64,000 bases of DNA from BPGX01 sp037447455 (GTDB lineage Bacteria > Bacteroidota > Bacteroidia > B-17B0 > Aurantibacillaceae). The stretch is taken from the NCBI GenBank assembly GCA_037447455.1, contig JBBIGQ010000002.1:248001-312000 (forward strand), read 5' to 3'. The position numbers were made by a program, and so were the translations under genes. This document shows positions 26,099 through 34,821 of the stretch, in pieces (position 1 is the stretch's first letter; each line of letters starts with the position of its first letter). Under the pieces are notes generated by a model. It was not told the DNA's origin, made no database searches, and saw only the letters and a list, made by a program, of their open reading frames with translations.

Positions 26099-27727
26099 TT
26101 ATTTAAATTCAATGTTTAATTTGATTTTTAATTCTTCTATCAATGGATTTTTAGATAAAAGATAATCGTATCTTTTTTGAGTGATGCTTTTTGTTTCGGT
26201 CATAGTATGAGTAGTGGACGAATAGATAGTCGGCTCATTTTTTCTATCCGTATTTATCTGATATTCTTGCTTTTGTTCTTTTAACTCATCGTTTTTTGCC
26301 GGTAAAGTGGTTGTATAATTTTCCGCTGACTGTGTTTCATTATTTTCTGTAATATCAGAAACATAAACTTTTTTTTCATGCTTTGCTTCTGTAATATTTA
26401 CAGAAACCTGTTGATGGGCGGATTGCAAAAGTGCATTAATTTCTTTCAGGGAAGCAGTAGTTTTCACTACGACTTCGCTCAGCAATGGTTTGTCAGATAC
26501 TTTTACTGTCTTTATAGTAGTGTTGGAAGAGGAAGGAACAGGTGTAGAAGATATATTGGAAGTGGACACAAAATTGGTATCGGAATCATGCGTTATGTTT
26601 TTTTTTTCCGTTTCTGTTATCGTTTGTAAGAGGTTGGCAATTTGCAGAAAATGAATTTCCAAATGCAATCGTTGATGACGAGAGGAACGAAAATTGACAT
26701 CGGCTTTGTTTAAGATATTCAGGGCATTCAGTAAAAATTTTTCACTACACTTTTTACTTTGTTCTAAAATCAGATTTTTGGCACTATCTGAAAGATCTAA
26801 AAGAATAATTGTTTGAGGGTCTTTGGCCAAAAGCAAATACCGCAGATGTTCTATCATGCCCACTAGTATATTCTGAGCATCAAATCCTTTAGAAAGGACA
26901 TGGTCTAATAGAGTCAGAATGGTTGAGAAATCTTTGTTGAGAAACGCATCTGTTATCTGAAAGTAGAAGTTGTAATCCAATACATGCAGGTTTTCAATTA
27001 CTGCCTGTGTGGTGATGTTGCCTTGCGTAAACGCGGCCATTTGGTCATAAATGCTGCATGCATCGCGTAAGCCACCATCGGCTTTTTGCGCAATGATACG
27101 AATGGCTTCGGGCTCATACTGATGATTTTCTTTGGCTGCAATACGTTCCAAATAACGAGCAATATCTTCCGTTTTAATGCGATTGAAATTGAACACCTGA
27201 CAACGGGAAAGAATGGTAGGCAATACTTTGTTTTTCTCTGTCGTTGCTAGAATAAATTTGGCGTAAGGCGGAGGTTCTTCCAGTGTTTTCAAAAAAGCGT
27301 TGAATGCAGCTGTAGAAAGCATGTGCACTTCATCAATAATGTACACTTTGTATTTACCAATTTGAGGGGGATAACGCACCTGATCAATAAGTTGACGAAT
27401 GTCTTCTACAGAGTTATTGGAAGCGGCATCCAATTCATAGATGTTGAAAGAAGTATTGGAGTTAAAGGATTTACAAGAAGCACATTCGTTGCATGCTTCG
27501 CCATTGGGTTGAAGATTCAAACAATTGATGGTTTTGGCAAAAACACGTGCACAGGTTGTTTTACCAACACCACGGGGACCAAAGAATAAATAGGCCTGAG
27601 CAATTTGTTGATTTAATATAGCGTTTTTAAGTGTATTGGTAACGTGTTCTTGTCCTACAATGGTATCAAACGTTTGTGGTCTGTACTTTCGGGCAGAGAC
27701 TATATATTGTGAAGTGTTCATTTCCAT
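26099..27727 (-). CDS. dnaX: DNA polymerase III subunit gamma/tau
   Basis: 542 residues. The AAA+ clamp-loader domain (about 1-230) shows Walker A GPRGVGKTT, a four-Cys zinc module (C-x8-C-x2-C-x2-C around CNLQPNGEACNECASC), Walker B with IIDEVHML, and sensor SRC (LPTILSRCQVF). A three-helix oligomerisation domain follows to about 365. The C-terminal ~170 residues are Ser/Thr/Glu-rich and poorly structured, as in tau tails. Two close ATG codons (27727 and 27721) are possible starts. No slippery A run like that of E. coli was noticed. Confidence 0.96.
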   Translation of the reverse strand: MEMNTSQYIVSARKYRPQTFDTIVGQEHVTNTLKNAILNQQIAQAYLFFGPRGVGKTTCARVFAKTINCLNLQPNGEACNECASCKSFNSNTSFNIYELDAASNNSVEDIRQLIDQVRYPPQIGKYKVYIIDEVHMLSTAAFNAFLKTLEEPPPYAKFILATTEKNKVLPTILSRCQVFNFNRIKTEDIARYLERIAAKENHQYEPEAIRIIAQKADGGLRDACSIYDQMAAFTQGNITTQAVIENLHVLDYNFYFQITDAFLNKDFSTILTLLDHVLSKGFDAQNILVGMIEHLRYLLLAKDPQTIILLDLSDSAKNLILEQSKKCSEKFLLNALNILNKADVNFRSSRHQRLHLEIHFLQIANLLQTITETEKKNITHDSDTNFVSTSNISSTPVPSSSNTTIKTVKVSDKPLLSEVVVKTTASLKEINALLQSAHQQVSVNITEAKHEKKVYVSDITENNETQSAENYTTTLPAKNDELKEQKQEYQINTDRKNEPTIYSSTTHTMTETKSITQKRYDYLLSKNPLIEELKIKLNIEFK

Positions 27728-27747
27728 AAAGCATAATAAGCGAAAAG

Positions 27748-27755
27748 CAAAGGTA
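27748..27755 (-). promoter_or_regulatory. Candidate -7 element (TACCTTTG) for dnaX
   Basis: Perfect consensus on the reverse strand, 20 bases upstream of the dnaX start. It would drive dnaX, the M16 peptidase and the small membrane protein. Confidence 0.55.
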
Positions 27756-27794
27756 CGGAATTTTTAAATGTTGTAATGAAAAAACAGTAGTGGT

Positions 27795-28739
27795 TTATCT
27801 TTTAAAGTTATCTGTCATTGTTTGGGGTAGCTGTTGTTTCAATGAATCTAAAACAATATTGGTAAACAAAACACTGCCTTCAAATTTTAAGTGATATTTA
27901 TCTGAAAAGTAAAAAATGTTGTTAGATAAACCAGAGATGTTGGTAAAATCTAAACACTTAATTTTTTTTTCTTGCAGATATTTTTGAATGAAAGCGGCAG
28001 CACTCTTTAAATTAAAATCTGCTTGGTAAATAGGTGAAATAGTGGCTAACAAACGAATGTTGTTTTTTTGGCAAATAGATATAATAGAATCAAGATACAT
28101 TAAGTTGAAGGAATGAAACTTAAATGGATGCGTCGTATCGGGATAATGATCTTTTTGATAGTCGGTGTGTGAATGATAACAGCCGCTGATTTGAAAAGTA
28201 GTGTCATATCTACCGGGGTTATTGGTGAGAATTCTGAATGATTTGGATAGCCCCCTTAACCCATAAAATGTTATTCCATAAAACGGCAAATAATAAGCAT
28301 AAGTAATTCTGCTATCTATTTTTGATAAATTTTTTCTTAACTCCTGATGGGATAAAAAAGGTGCAAATTGCTCAATGTTTAATATTGTGTCTACCTCTTC
28401 AAGGTTATGAATATCAAGGTCAAAAAGAATGAGTTGGGGAGAAGGATGTTGATGAAGGATATGTTTTAAGACATAAAAACTTTGCTGTGTTTTTGCTCCG
28501 TGAATGCCAGCATTAAAAATTTTTAAGTTTGTTTTTTGAGATAAAAGATTTGTTTCAAAAGCCGTTTCTGCTCTTGATGATCCTATTACCCATACATCAT
28601 AATACGAAGTATCTGTAAAAATTTGATAAAACTTTTTGTAAATACTCCAAGGGGCATTTCTGAATGTATAATTAAGAGAAAAACAAATAATAGAAACTAA
28701 ACCTAAGGACAAAGATAATAAAACAATAAACCTTTTCAA
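27795..28739 (-). CDS. Membrane-anchored SGNH-hydrolase-like protein
   Basis: 314 residues starting with TTG at 28739. One N-terminal hydrophobic segment (about 4-24) anchors it to the inner membrane or acts as a signal. SGNH-type blocks are visible: VIGSSRAETAF (block I with Ser), NAGIHGAK (block II with Gly), and DKYHLKFEGS (block V Asp-x-x-His). This pattern resembles DltD and alginate O-acetyltransferase-associated proteins, so acyl transfer to or from a cell-envelope polymer is possible. No acyltransferase partner (MBOAT) lies nearby. Confidence 0.75.
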   Translation of the reverse strand: MKRFIVLLSLSLGLVSIICFSLNYTFRNAPWSIYKKFYQIFTDTSYYDVWVIGSSRAETAFETNLLSQKTNLKIFNAGIHGAKTQQSFYVLKHILHQHPSPQLILFDLDIHNLEEVDTILNIEQFAPFLSHQELRKNLSKIDSRITYAYYLPFYGITFYGLRGLSKSFRILTNNPGRYDTTFQISGCYHSHTDYQKDHYPDTTHPFKFHSFNLMYLDSIISICQKNNIRLLATISPIYQADFNLKSAAAFIQKYLQEKKIKCLDFTNISGLSNNIFYFSDKYHLKFEGSVLFTNIVLDSLKQQLPQTMTDNFKR

Positions 28740-28827
28740 CAGGGTCGCTTTGAAAACACAAAAATACTATTTAACTCTTACTTCAACAAGAAGTTAAAGG
28801 ATAGGGTGTTTACAAAACCATTTATTT

Positions 28828-29238
28828 TCAGCAAAACTGATTGTAGATTTCTTTCAGGTGTTCTGCCAGCATTTCGGCGCTTCTACCTTCAATGTGATGA
28901 CGTTCTACAAAATGAATAAGTTTTCCATCCTTGAAGAGAGCAATGCTTGGAGAAGAGGGAGGATACGGTAAAAGGTATTTTCTGACTTGTGCCGTTGCAT
29001 CCTTGTCAACCCCGGCGAATACTGTGTATAAGTGTTGAGGTTTTTTAGAGTGTACTAAACTTAAAAGAACACCTGGTCTGGCCGATCCGGCGGCACAACC
29101 ACAGACAGAGTTGATAACTATTAAAACCGTTCCTTCTGATTTTATGGCATTTTCTGCATCTTCTGGGGTTAGTATTTCTTTAAACCCCTTTGTTACTAAT
29201 TCATTTTTCATTGGCTTTACAATGGCTTCCGGATACAT
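28828..29238 (-). CDS. BrxA/BrxB family bacilliredoxin
   Basis: 136 residues from ATG 29238 (MYPEAIVKPM). A longer frame would start inside a TATCTTTG promoter element. The CGC active site is at 46-48 in NSVCGCAAGSARPG, the family hallmark. These thioredoxin-fold proteins remove bacillithiol (or equivalent) from protein thiols in the cytoplasm. The length matches the family. The gene appears to be transcribed alone. Confidence 0.93.
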   Translation of the reverse strand: MYPEAIVKPMKNELVTKGFKEILTPEDAENAIKSEGTVLIVINSVCGCAAGSARPGVLLSLVHSKKPQHLYTVFAGVDKDATAQVRKYLLPYPPSSPSIALFKDGKLIHFVERHHIEGRSAEMLAEHLKEIYNQFC

Positions 29239-29253
29239 ATTTTTATTTTTCTG

Positions 29254-29261
29254 CAAAGATA
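29254..29261 (-). promoter_or_regulatory. Candidate -7 element (TATCTTTG) for bacilliredoxin
   Basis: Perfect TAnnTTTG match on the reverse strand, 15 bases upstream of ATG 29238. Confidence 0.55.
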
Positions 29262-29300
29262 CGGCATACTATTCATAAAATTACTATTATTTGACATTTT

Positions 29301-29328
29301 TTTGTATAAAAAATTTTTCTTACCTTTG
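29301..29328 (+). promoter_or_regulatory. Candidate promoter (TTTG ... TACCTTTG) for PorG-like gene
   Basis: TACCTTTG at 29321-29328 with a TTTG at 29301-29304, spacing about 16. The start codon is 23 bases further on. Confidence 0.6.
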
Positions 29329-29351
29329 CAGGGAAATAGAATCATATTTTT

Positions 29352-30266
29352 ATGAGAACAAGATTAACATTTCTGTTATTTTTGTCAGTGGTTTTGTCAC
29401 TGAAATCTCAATGGTTATGGGATTTTGGAGGAGGAATAGGCGCCTCTAATTATCTTGGAGATATCGGCGGAAAAGAAAAAACAAGAAGGGACTTTGTTTA
29501 TGATATGAAATTGGCCAAGACAAAATACAATTTTGGTGCCTTTGCCCGATATAAATTTATGCCTAATATATCACTTAAAATAGCATTTGATTATATCAGA
29601 ATTGAAGGTGATGATAAATTAACGACTAATCCTGCCCGGCAGTATAGAAATCTGAACTTTAAAAACAATCTTTACACCTTATCCTTTACGGGTGAATGGT
29701 TTTTTTATGAAGATCCTGATTTGGGAAACACCTATCGTTACAGGAATAGCTTTAGATCGTACTTATTTGCAGGAGGTAGTGTTTTTTATCATAATCCGAA
29801 AGGGCTTTATCAAGACCAATGGGTTAATTTGAGACCTTTACAAACAGAAGGGGTAGTGTATTCGCCTATTAATTTTGCTATTCCGATGGGGTTAGGATTT
29901 TATTTTACATTCAATAGAAAACATCGCATTGGTTTTGAAGCTACTTACTGGAAAACATTTACCGATTACTTAGATGATATTAGTGGCAATTATCCTTCTA
30001 CTCCACCAAAAGATAATCTTGCAAAAGCAATGTCTCTTCGTACCCCTGAGCTAGGGACAAAAGTATTACAAGACAATCCGGGTGTTTATCTGTCTCATAA
30101 CTGGGGGCAAAAAAGAGGAGACCCTACTCACAAAGACGCTTTTTTAACGATGCGTGTTTCTTATAGTTATGTGATTCGTGGCAAAAGTTCTTTTTACAGA
30201 AGCAAGTTTTCCTGGTTCGGGAAAAAATCAAAGAAAAGAATCAGAAAAATCAGAGCGAAGTTTTAA
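29352..30266 (+). CDS. PorG-like outer-membrane beta-barrel (DUF6089 type)
   Basis: 304 residues with a signal peptide ending near LKSQ. GGGIGASNYLGDIGG near the N-terminus, followed by FGAFARYKF and a Tyr/Phe-alternating beta-strand pattern, is typical of the DUF6089/PorG family; PorG is an outer-membrane T9SS component. Unusually for a barrel it ends in a highly basic tail (KKSKKRIRKIRAKF). The stop codon overlaps that of dnaG. Other Bacteroidota barrels share this N-terminal motif, so PorG identity is likely but not certain. Confidence 0.8.
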   Translation: MRTRLTFLLFLSVVLSLKSQWLWDFGGGIGASNYLGDIGGKEKTRRDFVYDMKLAKTKYNFGAFARYKFMPNISLKIAFDYIRIEGDDKLTTNPARQYRNLNFKNNLYTLSFTGEWFFYEDPDLGNTYRYRNSFRSYLFAGGSVFYHNPKGLYQDQWVNLRPLQTEGVVYSPINFAIPMGLGFYFTFNRKHRIGFEATYWKTFTDYLDDISGNYPSTPPKDNLAKAMSLRTPELGTKVLQDNPGVYLSHNWGQKRGDPTHKDAFLTMRVSYSYVIRGKSSFYRSKFSWFGKKSKKRIRKIRAKF

Positions 30267-32254
30267 ACAATTATTATTCTTTTACCCAGTCGTTTGTTGA
30301 TGTCTTTTTTTATTTCTTCAAGGTTTTTGATTTCAAAAAGGAGTTTTTGAATTTCTGATTCATTCTTTTCTGTTTCAGCCATTTGTAAGGACTGCTGCTT
30401 TTGTAATAATAGTTTTCTTATCTTTTTTTCTTTGAAGGACAAAATTAAATACCGAATTACATTTTCCACATTTTCAATTGGTTCCGGCGTATGAATTTTG
30501 TATTTCTGCTGCCAGTTTGGACTAATTAAATGTTCTTCGGAATACTTAAAAGCAATATTACTAATCACAGGATCAGGGTGCCGAAAAAAATATTCTTCGG
30601 TAGGGACAAGATTATTGCTTAAACAATTTTCTATTTCAGCAATTATTAACCTGTGTTCAGGAATTTCGAGTTCAACTTCATCGTGTTTAAGTTCATAAAG
30701 AACAATGTATTCACAAGTAGTTACTTCTATATTTTGCTTGTCTTCAAAGCCGGCTATTTCTGCGTCAATGTTGATGACAATAGTTCCATATTTAATCAAA
30801 TGTCTTAATAATTCTTTTTCTTCTATTTCTGTTGATGCTGGTGCAAAACCCACATAAGGAACTTTTATTTTGGACTGTTCTTCCTGCGTTTTCTCATTCT
30901 TATGAACAATCTCTTTTTTATTATACAATTCATTTCTAATTTTTTGAGTATTCCTGAGCAGTGTCGCTTCCTCAATTTTCAAACTATCTGCCAATTCCTG
31001 CACATATACCCTTCTTTGAATCTCATTGGAGATGCGGGCGACCGAACTTAAAATCTCTTCAATGGCCTTTGCTTTATCAGATGGTGTTTGTGCCTCTGCC
31101 CAAAACAAATCCTTTTTAAATTGAATAAAATCCTTTGAATGCTCGTTGATAAAATTGATTACTTCTTCTTGCGAATGTTTGTTGACAAAACTATCCGGAT
31201 CATCATCATCTGGAAATAAAAGTATTTTTACCTGTAATCCTTCTTCTAAAAGCATATCAATAGCCCTTATACCGGCTTTAATTCCTGCGGCATCTCCATC
31301 GTAGAGCACGGTTACATTATTTGTAAAACGATGTATCAATTTAACCTGCTCTATTGTAAGCGAGGTGCCGGATGATGCGACTACATTTTCAATACCGGCC
31401 TTGTGCAATGCAATCACATCTGCATACCCTTCTACCAGATAACACACCTCTTGTTGCATAATGGCTTTTTTCGCCAAATGAATACCGTACAAGGTTTTGC
31501 TTTTATCGTACACAGCGGTTTGAGGGGAATTGATATATTTAGCAATGGATTTATCCTCACTTAATGTTCTTCCACCAAAACCAATGACTTTTCCAGACAA
31601 ATCGTGAATCGGAAAAATGACTCTTCCAAAAAATTTATCATAAACCTTATGTACATCTATTGCTTTACCCTCTTCATAATCCGGATAGTTTACCAATCCT
31701 GCTTTTAATAAATCATCTGCTGAAAAACCGGCTTGCAACGCCAAATTAGTCAATGCTTTTTTATTGGAAGGACTGTAACCCAATTGAAACTTCTGAATAA
31801 GAGAAAAATCTATTTTTCGTTTATTGTATAAATAATTAAGCCCAATTTCTTTACCTTCTTCTGTGTTTAATAGTGCATTTGTAAAAAATTTTTGTGCAAA
31901 TTGCAGTTCTTCCAAAATTTTTTCTCTTTCGGATTTTTCTCTTTTTACTTCTTCCGTTTCTTCCACTTCTTCAATAAGAATATTGTACTTTTTGGCCAGC
32001 CATCTCAAAGCATCCGGATAGGAAAGTTTTTCGTGATCCATTAAAAATTTCACAACATTTCCGGACGCTCCGCAACCAAAACATTTGTAAATTCCTTTGG
32101 AAGGTGATACACTAAAAGAGGGGGTTTTTTCATTATGAAAGGGACACAAACCAACAAAATTTACGCCTCTCTTTTTGAGAGCCACAAAATCAGAAATCAC
32201 CTCCTCAATTTTAGCAGCAGTTAAAATTTTATCTATTGAAAAGGGCGTAATCAT
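30263..32254 (-). CDS. dnaG: DNA primase
   Basis: 663 residues. The CHC2 zinc ribbon is intact (Cys37, His40, Cys58, Cys61). The catalytic core follows with the 'FGGR' type motif and TOPRIM elements EGYADV near 273 and YDGDAAGIKA near 320. The C-terminal ~230 residues include a helicase-interaction region with a poorly conserved linker (about 440-480). It makes RNA primers for the replication fork. Its stop codon overlaps that of the convergent PorG-like gene. Confidence 0.97.
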   Translation of the reverse strand: MITPFSIDKILTAAKIEEVISDFVALKKRGVNFVGLCPFHNEKTPSFSVSPSKGIYKCFGCGASGNVVKFLMDHEKLSYPDALRWLAKKYNILIEEVEETEEVKREKSEREKILEELQFAQKFFTNALLNTEEGKEIGLNYLYNKRKIDFSLIQKFQLGYSPSNKKALTNLALQAGFSADDLLKAGLVNYPDYEEGKAIDVHKVYDKFFGRVIFPIHDLSGKVIGFGGRTLSEDKSIAKYINSPQTAVYDKSKTLYGIHLAKKAIMQQEVCYLVEGYADVIALHKAGIENVVASSGTSLTIEQVKLIHRFTNNVTVLYDGDAAGIKAGIRAIDMLLEEGLQVKILLFPDDDDPDSFVNKHSQEEVINFINEHSKDFIQFKKDLFWAEAQTPSDKAKAIEEILSSVARISNEIQRRVYVQELADSLKIEEATLLRNTQKIRNELYNKKEIVHKNEKTQEEQSKIKVPYVGFAPASTEIEEKELLRHLIKYGTIVINIDAEIAGFEDKQNIEVTTCEYIVLYELKHDEVELEIPEHRLIIAEIENCLSNNLVPTEEYFFRHPDPVISNIAFKYSEEHLISPNWQQKYKIHTPEPIENVENVIRYLILSFKEKKIRKLLLQKQQSLQMAETEKNESEIQKLLFEIKNLEEIKKDINKRLGKRIIIV

Positions 32255-32271
32255 TTTTTTTAATAGTTATG

Positions 32272-32279
32272 CAAATATA
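32272..32279 (-). promoter_or_regulatory. Candidate -7 element (TATATTTG) for dnaG
   Basis: Perfect TAnnTTTG match on the reverse strand, 17 bases upstream of the dnaG start. Confidence 0.5.
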
Positions 32280-32344
32280 CTTCAAGTTCACATAATAATA
32301 AGAGATAATTTTATTGGACTTCGAAAAAGCATTCTAATTATTTG

Positions 32345-32352
32345 TAATTTTG
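32345..32352 (+). promoter_or_regulatory. Candidate -7 element (TAATTTTG) for FAH-family gene
   Basis: Perfect TAnnTTTG match 18 bases before ATG 32371. It overlaps the start of the longer frame (32350), favouring the shorter one. Confidence 0.5.
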
Positions 32353-32370
32353 TCAAAATTAAATTGTATT

Positions 32371-32973
32371 ATGAAATTTATTTGTATTGGGAAAAATTAC
32401 TCTGAACACGTAAAAGAAATGGGATGGCAAGATGATCACGAAATTGTTTTGTTTATGAAGCCGGAAAGTGCTTGGTGTAAGTCGGGCGAAGTGCATTACC
32501 CTTCTTTTACAAGCAACTTGCAATACGAAACAGAGCTCATCCTTCAAGTCAATACCTCTTTAAAGTATGTAAATGAAGATACCGCACTCAAAAGTATTGA
32601 TAAAATCAGTGTGGGGATAGATTTTACCGCCCGGGACCTTCAAATGGATTTAAAGAAAAAAGGAATGCCTTGGGAAAAATCCAAAAGTTTTGATGACTCT
32701 GCCGTTGTGGGACAATGGAAAATTTTTGATGCTTCGAAAGCATATTACGAGTTTTTTTTGACAATAAATGGAAAAGAAGTACAACGCGGTCTTTCTTCGC
32801 AGATGTTGGTTTCTTTTGCTCAATTATTATCCATCGCTTCCAAATTTTTTACTATAAATCCGGAAGATATACTATTTACAGGGTCGCCCAAAAATGTAGG
32901 TGGAGTAAAAAAAGGCGATCTTCTCTGTGGTTTTCTGGAAAAGGAAAAGGTTTTTGAAGTAAAAATAGTGTAA
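32371..32973 (+). CDS. Fumarylacetoacetate hydrolase family protein
   Basis: 200 residues from ATG 32371 (MKFICIGKNYSEHVKEMG). The family motifs are present: GKNYxxH at the start, KPESAW, the metal-binding E-x-E segment ETELILQV, DFTARDLQMDLKKKG, and the terminal FTGSPKNVGGVKKGD. The size fits the short FAHD1-like group, which includes oxaloacetate decarboxylases and acylpyruvate hydrolases. The exact substrate is uncertain. The stop overlaps the yidD start (TAATG), so the two are coupled. Confidence 0.9.
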   Translation: MKFICIGKNYSEHVKEMGWQDDHEIVLFMKPESAWCKSGEVHYPSFTSNLQYETELILQVNTSLKYVNEDTALKSIDKISVGIDFTARDLQMDLKKKGMPWEKSKSFDDSAVVGQWKIFDASKAYYEFFLTINGKEVQRGLSSQMLVSFAQLLSIASKFFTINPEDILFTGSPKNVGGVKKGDLLCGFLEKEKVFEVKIV

Positions 32974-33182
32974 TGAAATACGTTGCTGTTTTTTTGATTC
33001 GTGTATATCAGGTGGTATTATCTCCTATCTTACCGAACGCTTGTAGGTTTACACCAACTTGCTCTCAATACACGCTGGAAGCAGTGAATAAATATGGTTT
33101 TTTTAAAGGTTTGTGGTTGGGTTTAAAAAGAATAAGCCGCTGCCGCCCCGGAGGCGGCAGCGGCTACGATCCGGTGCCGTGA
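32973..33182 (+). CDS. yidD: Membrane protein insertion efficiency factor YidD
   Basis: 69 residues, the normal size. Family features: an amphipathic N-terminal helix (VFLIRVYQVVLSPIL), the conserved CRFTPTCSQYTLEA, and the terminal CRPGGGSGYDPVP. YidD is a small peripheral inner-membrane protein that aids YidC-dependent insertion. The codons for the GGGSG segment form a perfect 13-bp hairpin (33135-33165), far richer in GC than the surroundings. Confidence 0.96.
   Translation: MKYVAVFLIRVYQVVLSPILPNACRFTPTCSQYTLEAVNKYGFFKGLWLGLKRISRCRPGGGSGYDPVP
33135..33165 (-). terminator. GC-rich hairpin within yidD, likely terminator for the convergent usp gene
   Basis: AGCCGCTGCCGCC (33135-33147) and GGCGGCAGCGGCT (33153-33165) are perfect complements with a five-base loop. 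Read on the reverse strand the stem is followed directly by TATTCTTTTT, as in an intrinsic terminator, 26 bases after the usp stop codon. On the forward strand the T run is 18 bases away, so yidD itself is less clearly terminated here. Confidence 0.7.
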
Positions 33183-33190
33183 GTTTTTTA

Positions 33191-34018
33191 TTAAATTCCG
33201 GAACTAAAGTGTGCTAAACTTTCTCTTTTCATTGGATTTATTATCATCACAGGGATATTGCTAATATCCACAATTTTTTGCACATCCGTACCACTGAAAA
33301 ATTCTCTGATAGATAAGTCCGGTTTATTCATCACAATAATAAGGTCTGCTTCAATTTTATTGGCATATTCTACTGCGGTTTTAGGAATATCATCTGTTCC
33401 AATAGATTTGTTGGAACATGGGATACCCTTGCTTTTAATGAATTGCTTAACCTGATGAGAATAGGCGAGCAGTTGATTTTCGTAGCCCTCATCATCAGGA
33501 GAAAAGATAGCTAACAACCGAACAGAAGCATTATAGTATTTTGCGAATTGAATAGCCACATCCACTTTTTCACGACTTTCAGGAGAAAGGTCAAGCGGCA
33601 ACAGAATGTTTTCACAACCATCTCTGTTTTCCTTTCCACGAATAGTAATGACGGGGCACGGTGCTTTTCTTATCATACTGAAGGCACTGGGCTTAAAAAT
33701 ATCTTTGAACTCAATGTGACTTTCAAGTCCAGCCATGATCAGTGTGGCGCCAATTTCTTTTGCGACTTTATCAGTTTCCTCATACACATTTCCTTTGACA
33801 GTCATAAAATCGGTTGGCAATCCACTTTCCTGTTCTGCTTTTTTAGCCAATTCTTTCATTTCTTCAAAACGTTCCATTCCTCTTTTTTCATAGCAATATA
33901 ATAACACTAACCTGGAATGACTGTACTTTGCTAAATTGTAAGATTGCCTGATAGCAATTAATGATTGTTCTGTAAAATCAATAGGAATTAAAATAATACC
34001 TCTTTCTTTTAATTTCAT
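33191..34018 (-). CDS. Universal stress protein, tandem UspA domains
   Basis: 275 residues made of two UspA domains (about 5-135 and 140-270). Each starts with a hydrophobic strand and a D/L-rich turn (IILIPIDFTEQS and NILLPLDLSPES), and domain 1 ends IRKAPCPVITI while domain 2 ends DISNIPVMII. The nucleotide-binding G-x2-G-x9-G(S/T) signature is weak in both halves (for example GLESHIEFKD), so ATP binding is doubtful. It is cytoplasmic and convergent with yidD. Confidence 0.9.
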   Translation of the reverse strand: MKLKERGIILIPIDFTEQSLIAIRQSYNLAKYSHSRLVLLYCYEKRGMERFEEMKELAKKAEQESGLPTDFMTVKGNVYEETDKVAKEIGATLIMAGLESHIEFKDIFKPSAFSMIRKAPCPVITIRGKENRDGCENILLPLDLSPESREKVDVAIQFAKYYNASVRLLAIFSPDDEGYENQLLAYSHQVKQFIKSKGIPCSNKSIGTDDIPKTAVEYANKIEADLIIVMNKPDLSIREFFSGTDVQKIVDISNIPVMIINPMKRESLAHFSSGI

Positions 34019-34036
34019 ATATTTGTTTTTTTAGTT

Positions 34037-34741
34037 TTATTTTACTTCTTCTACTTCAATTTTTTCGGTCACTTCTTCTTTTTTAGTACCATCTGTATTA
34101 ACAGAGTTTGAACTGCCCTGATACAACTTATTAAATTCCTCAATGGCTTGTCTTACCTGATCAATCTGTAAATACCATTTATCTACATTTTCAATCAGCA
34201 TAGGCTGTTCTTTAAACAATTCTTTTAAAACTTTTTTGTAGGGCTTTTCTTTTGGTAATTCCACAATACCCGCTAGTTTGCTTTTAGGATCTGCCTGTGC
34301 ATCTGTTATGTAATATACAGGCACGGCTATTTTCCGGTCTTTTTCTGTTTTTTCTTCACTGATTTGGTATAAAGTAACTCTGCCTTTTTCTAACACTTCT
34401 GCAAAATAATCTATTTCATTTATTTTGAGTAATTCGAATTTTCTATCACTGAAACCGAATGCCTTTGCTTTCTTGAGAGTAATTTCTGTAACTTTTTTAG
34501 CATTGGGGGCTTTAAAGAAAAAACTGATATTAAATTGCGCTTCTGTTTCTCCTGCATTTGTTTGAATCTCGCCCTTTATAGTGTCGCCTTTGTAGGGTAA
34601 ATACCATCCTTTTTCAAACTCCGGGGCTACTGAAAGTGCTTTGTTGTTTCCTTTTTTAGCTTGTGCCGATACAAAAGAAGTGAAAAACACATATACTACG
34701 AAACAGATAACAGGTTGGCTCTTAAAAGTATACGTTTGCAT
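34037..34741 (-). CDS. Exported protein of unknown function
   Basis: 234 residues with a signal peptide (cleavage near VSAQ). The mature part begins with EKGWYLPYKGDTIKGEIQ, a beta-rich segment seen in Bacteroidota exported proteins, then charged helical sequence (KVLKELFKEQPMLIENV) and an acidic Val/Glu-rich tail. I do not recognise a defined family. It is 18 bases upstream of the usp gene on the same strand, so the two may be co-transcribed. Confidence 0.8.
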   Translation of the reverse strand: MQTYTFKSQPVICFVVYVFFTSFVSAQAKKGNNKALSVAPEFEKGWYLPYKGDTIKGEIQTNAGETEAQFNISFFFKAPNAKKVTEITLKKAKAFGFSDRKFELLKINEIDYFAEVLEKGRVTLYQISEEKTEKDRKIAVPVYYITDAQADPKSKLAGIVELPKEKPYKKVLKELFKEQPMLIENVDKWYLQIDQVRQAIEEFNKLYQGSSNSVNTDGTKKEEVTEKIEVEEVK

Positions 34742-34764
34742 GATGAATTAAATTTAAATCAGGA

Positions 34765-34772
34765 CAAATGTA
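34765..34772 (-). promoter_or_regulatory. Candidate -7 element (TACATTTG) for exported protein/usp
   Basis: Perfect TAnnTTTG match on the reverse strand, 23 bases upstream of the start at 34741. Confidence 0.5.
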
Positions 34773-34821
34773 AGTAAAAATTTTTATCTCTTCATGAAAA
34801 TTTAAAAATGCCTTTCTTGTA

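Noticed and set aside
26099..27727. Programmed frameshift in dnaX giving a gamma form
   Set aside because: No A-rich slippery heptamer with a downstream stem comparable to that of E. coli was found in the coding strand.
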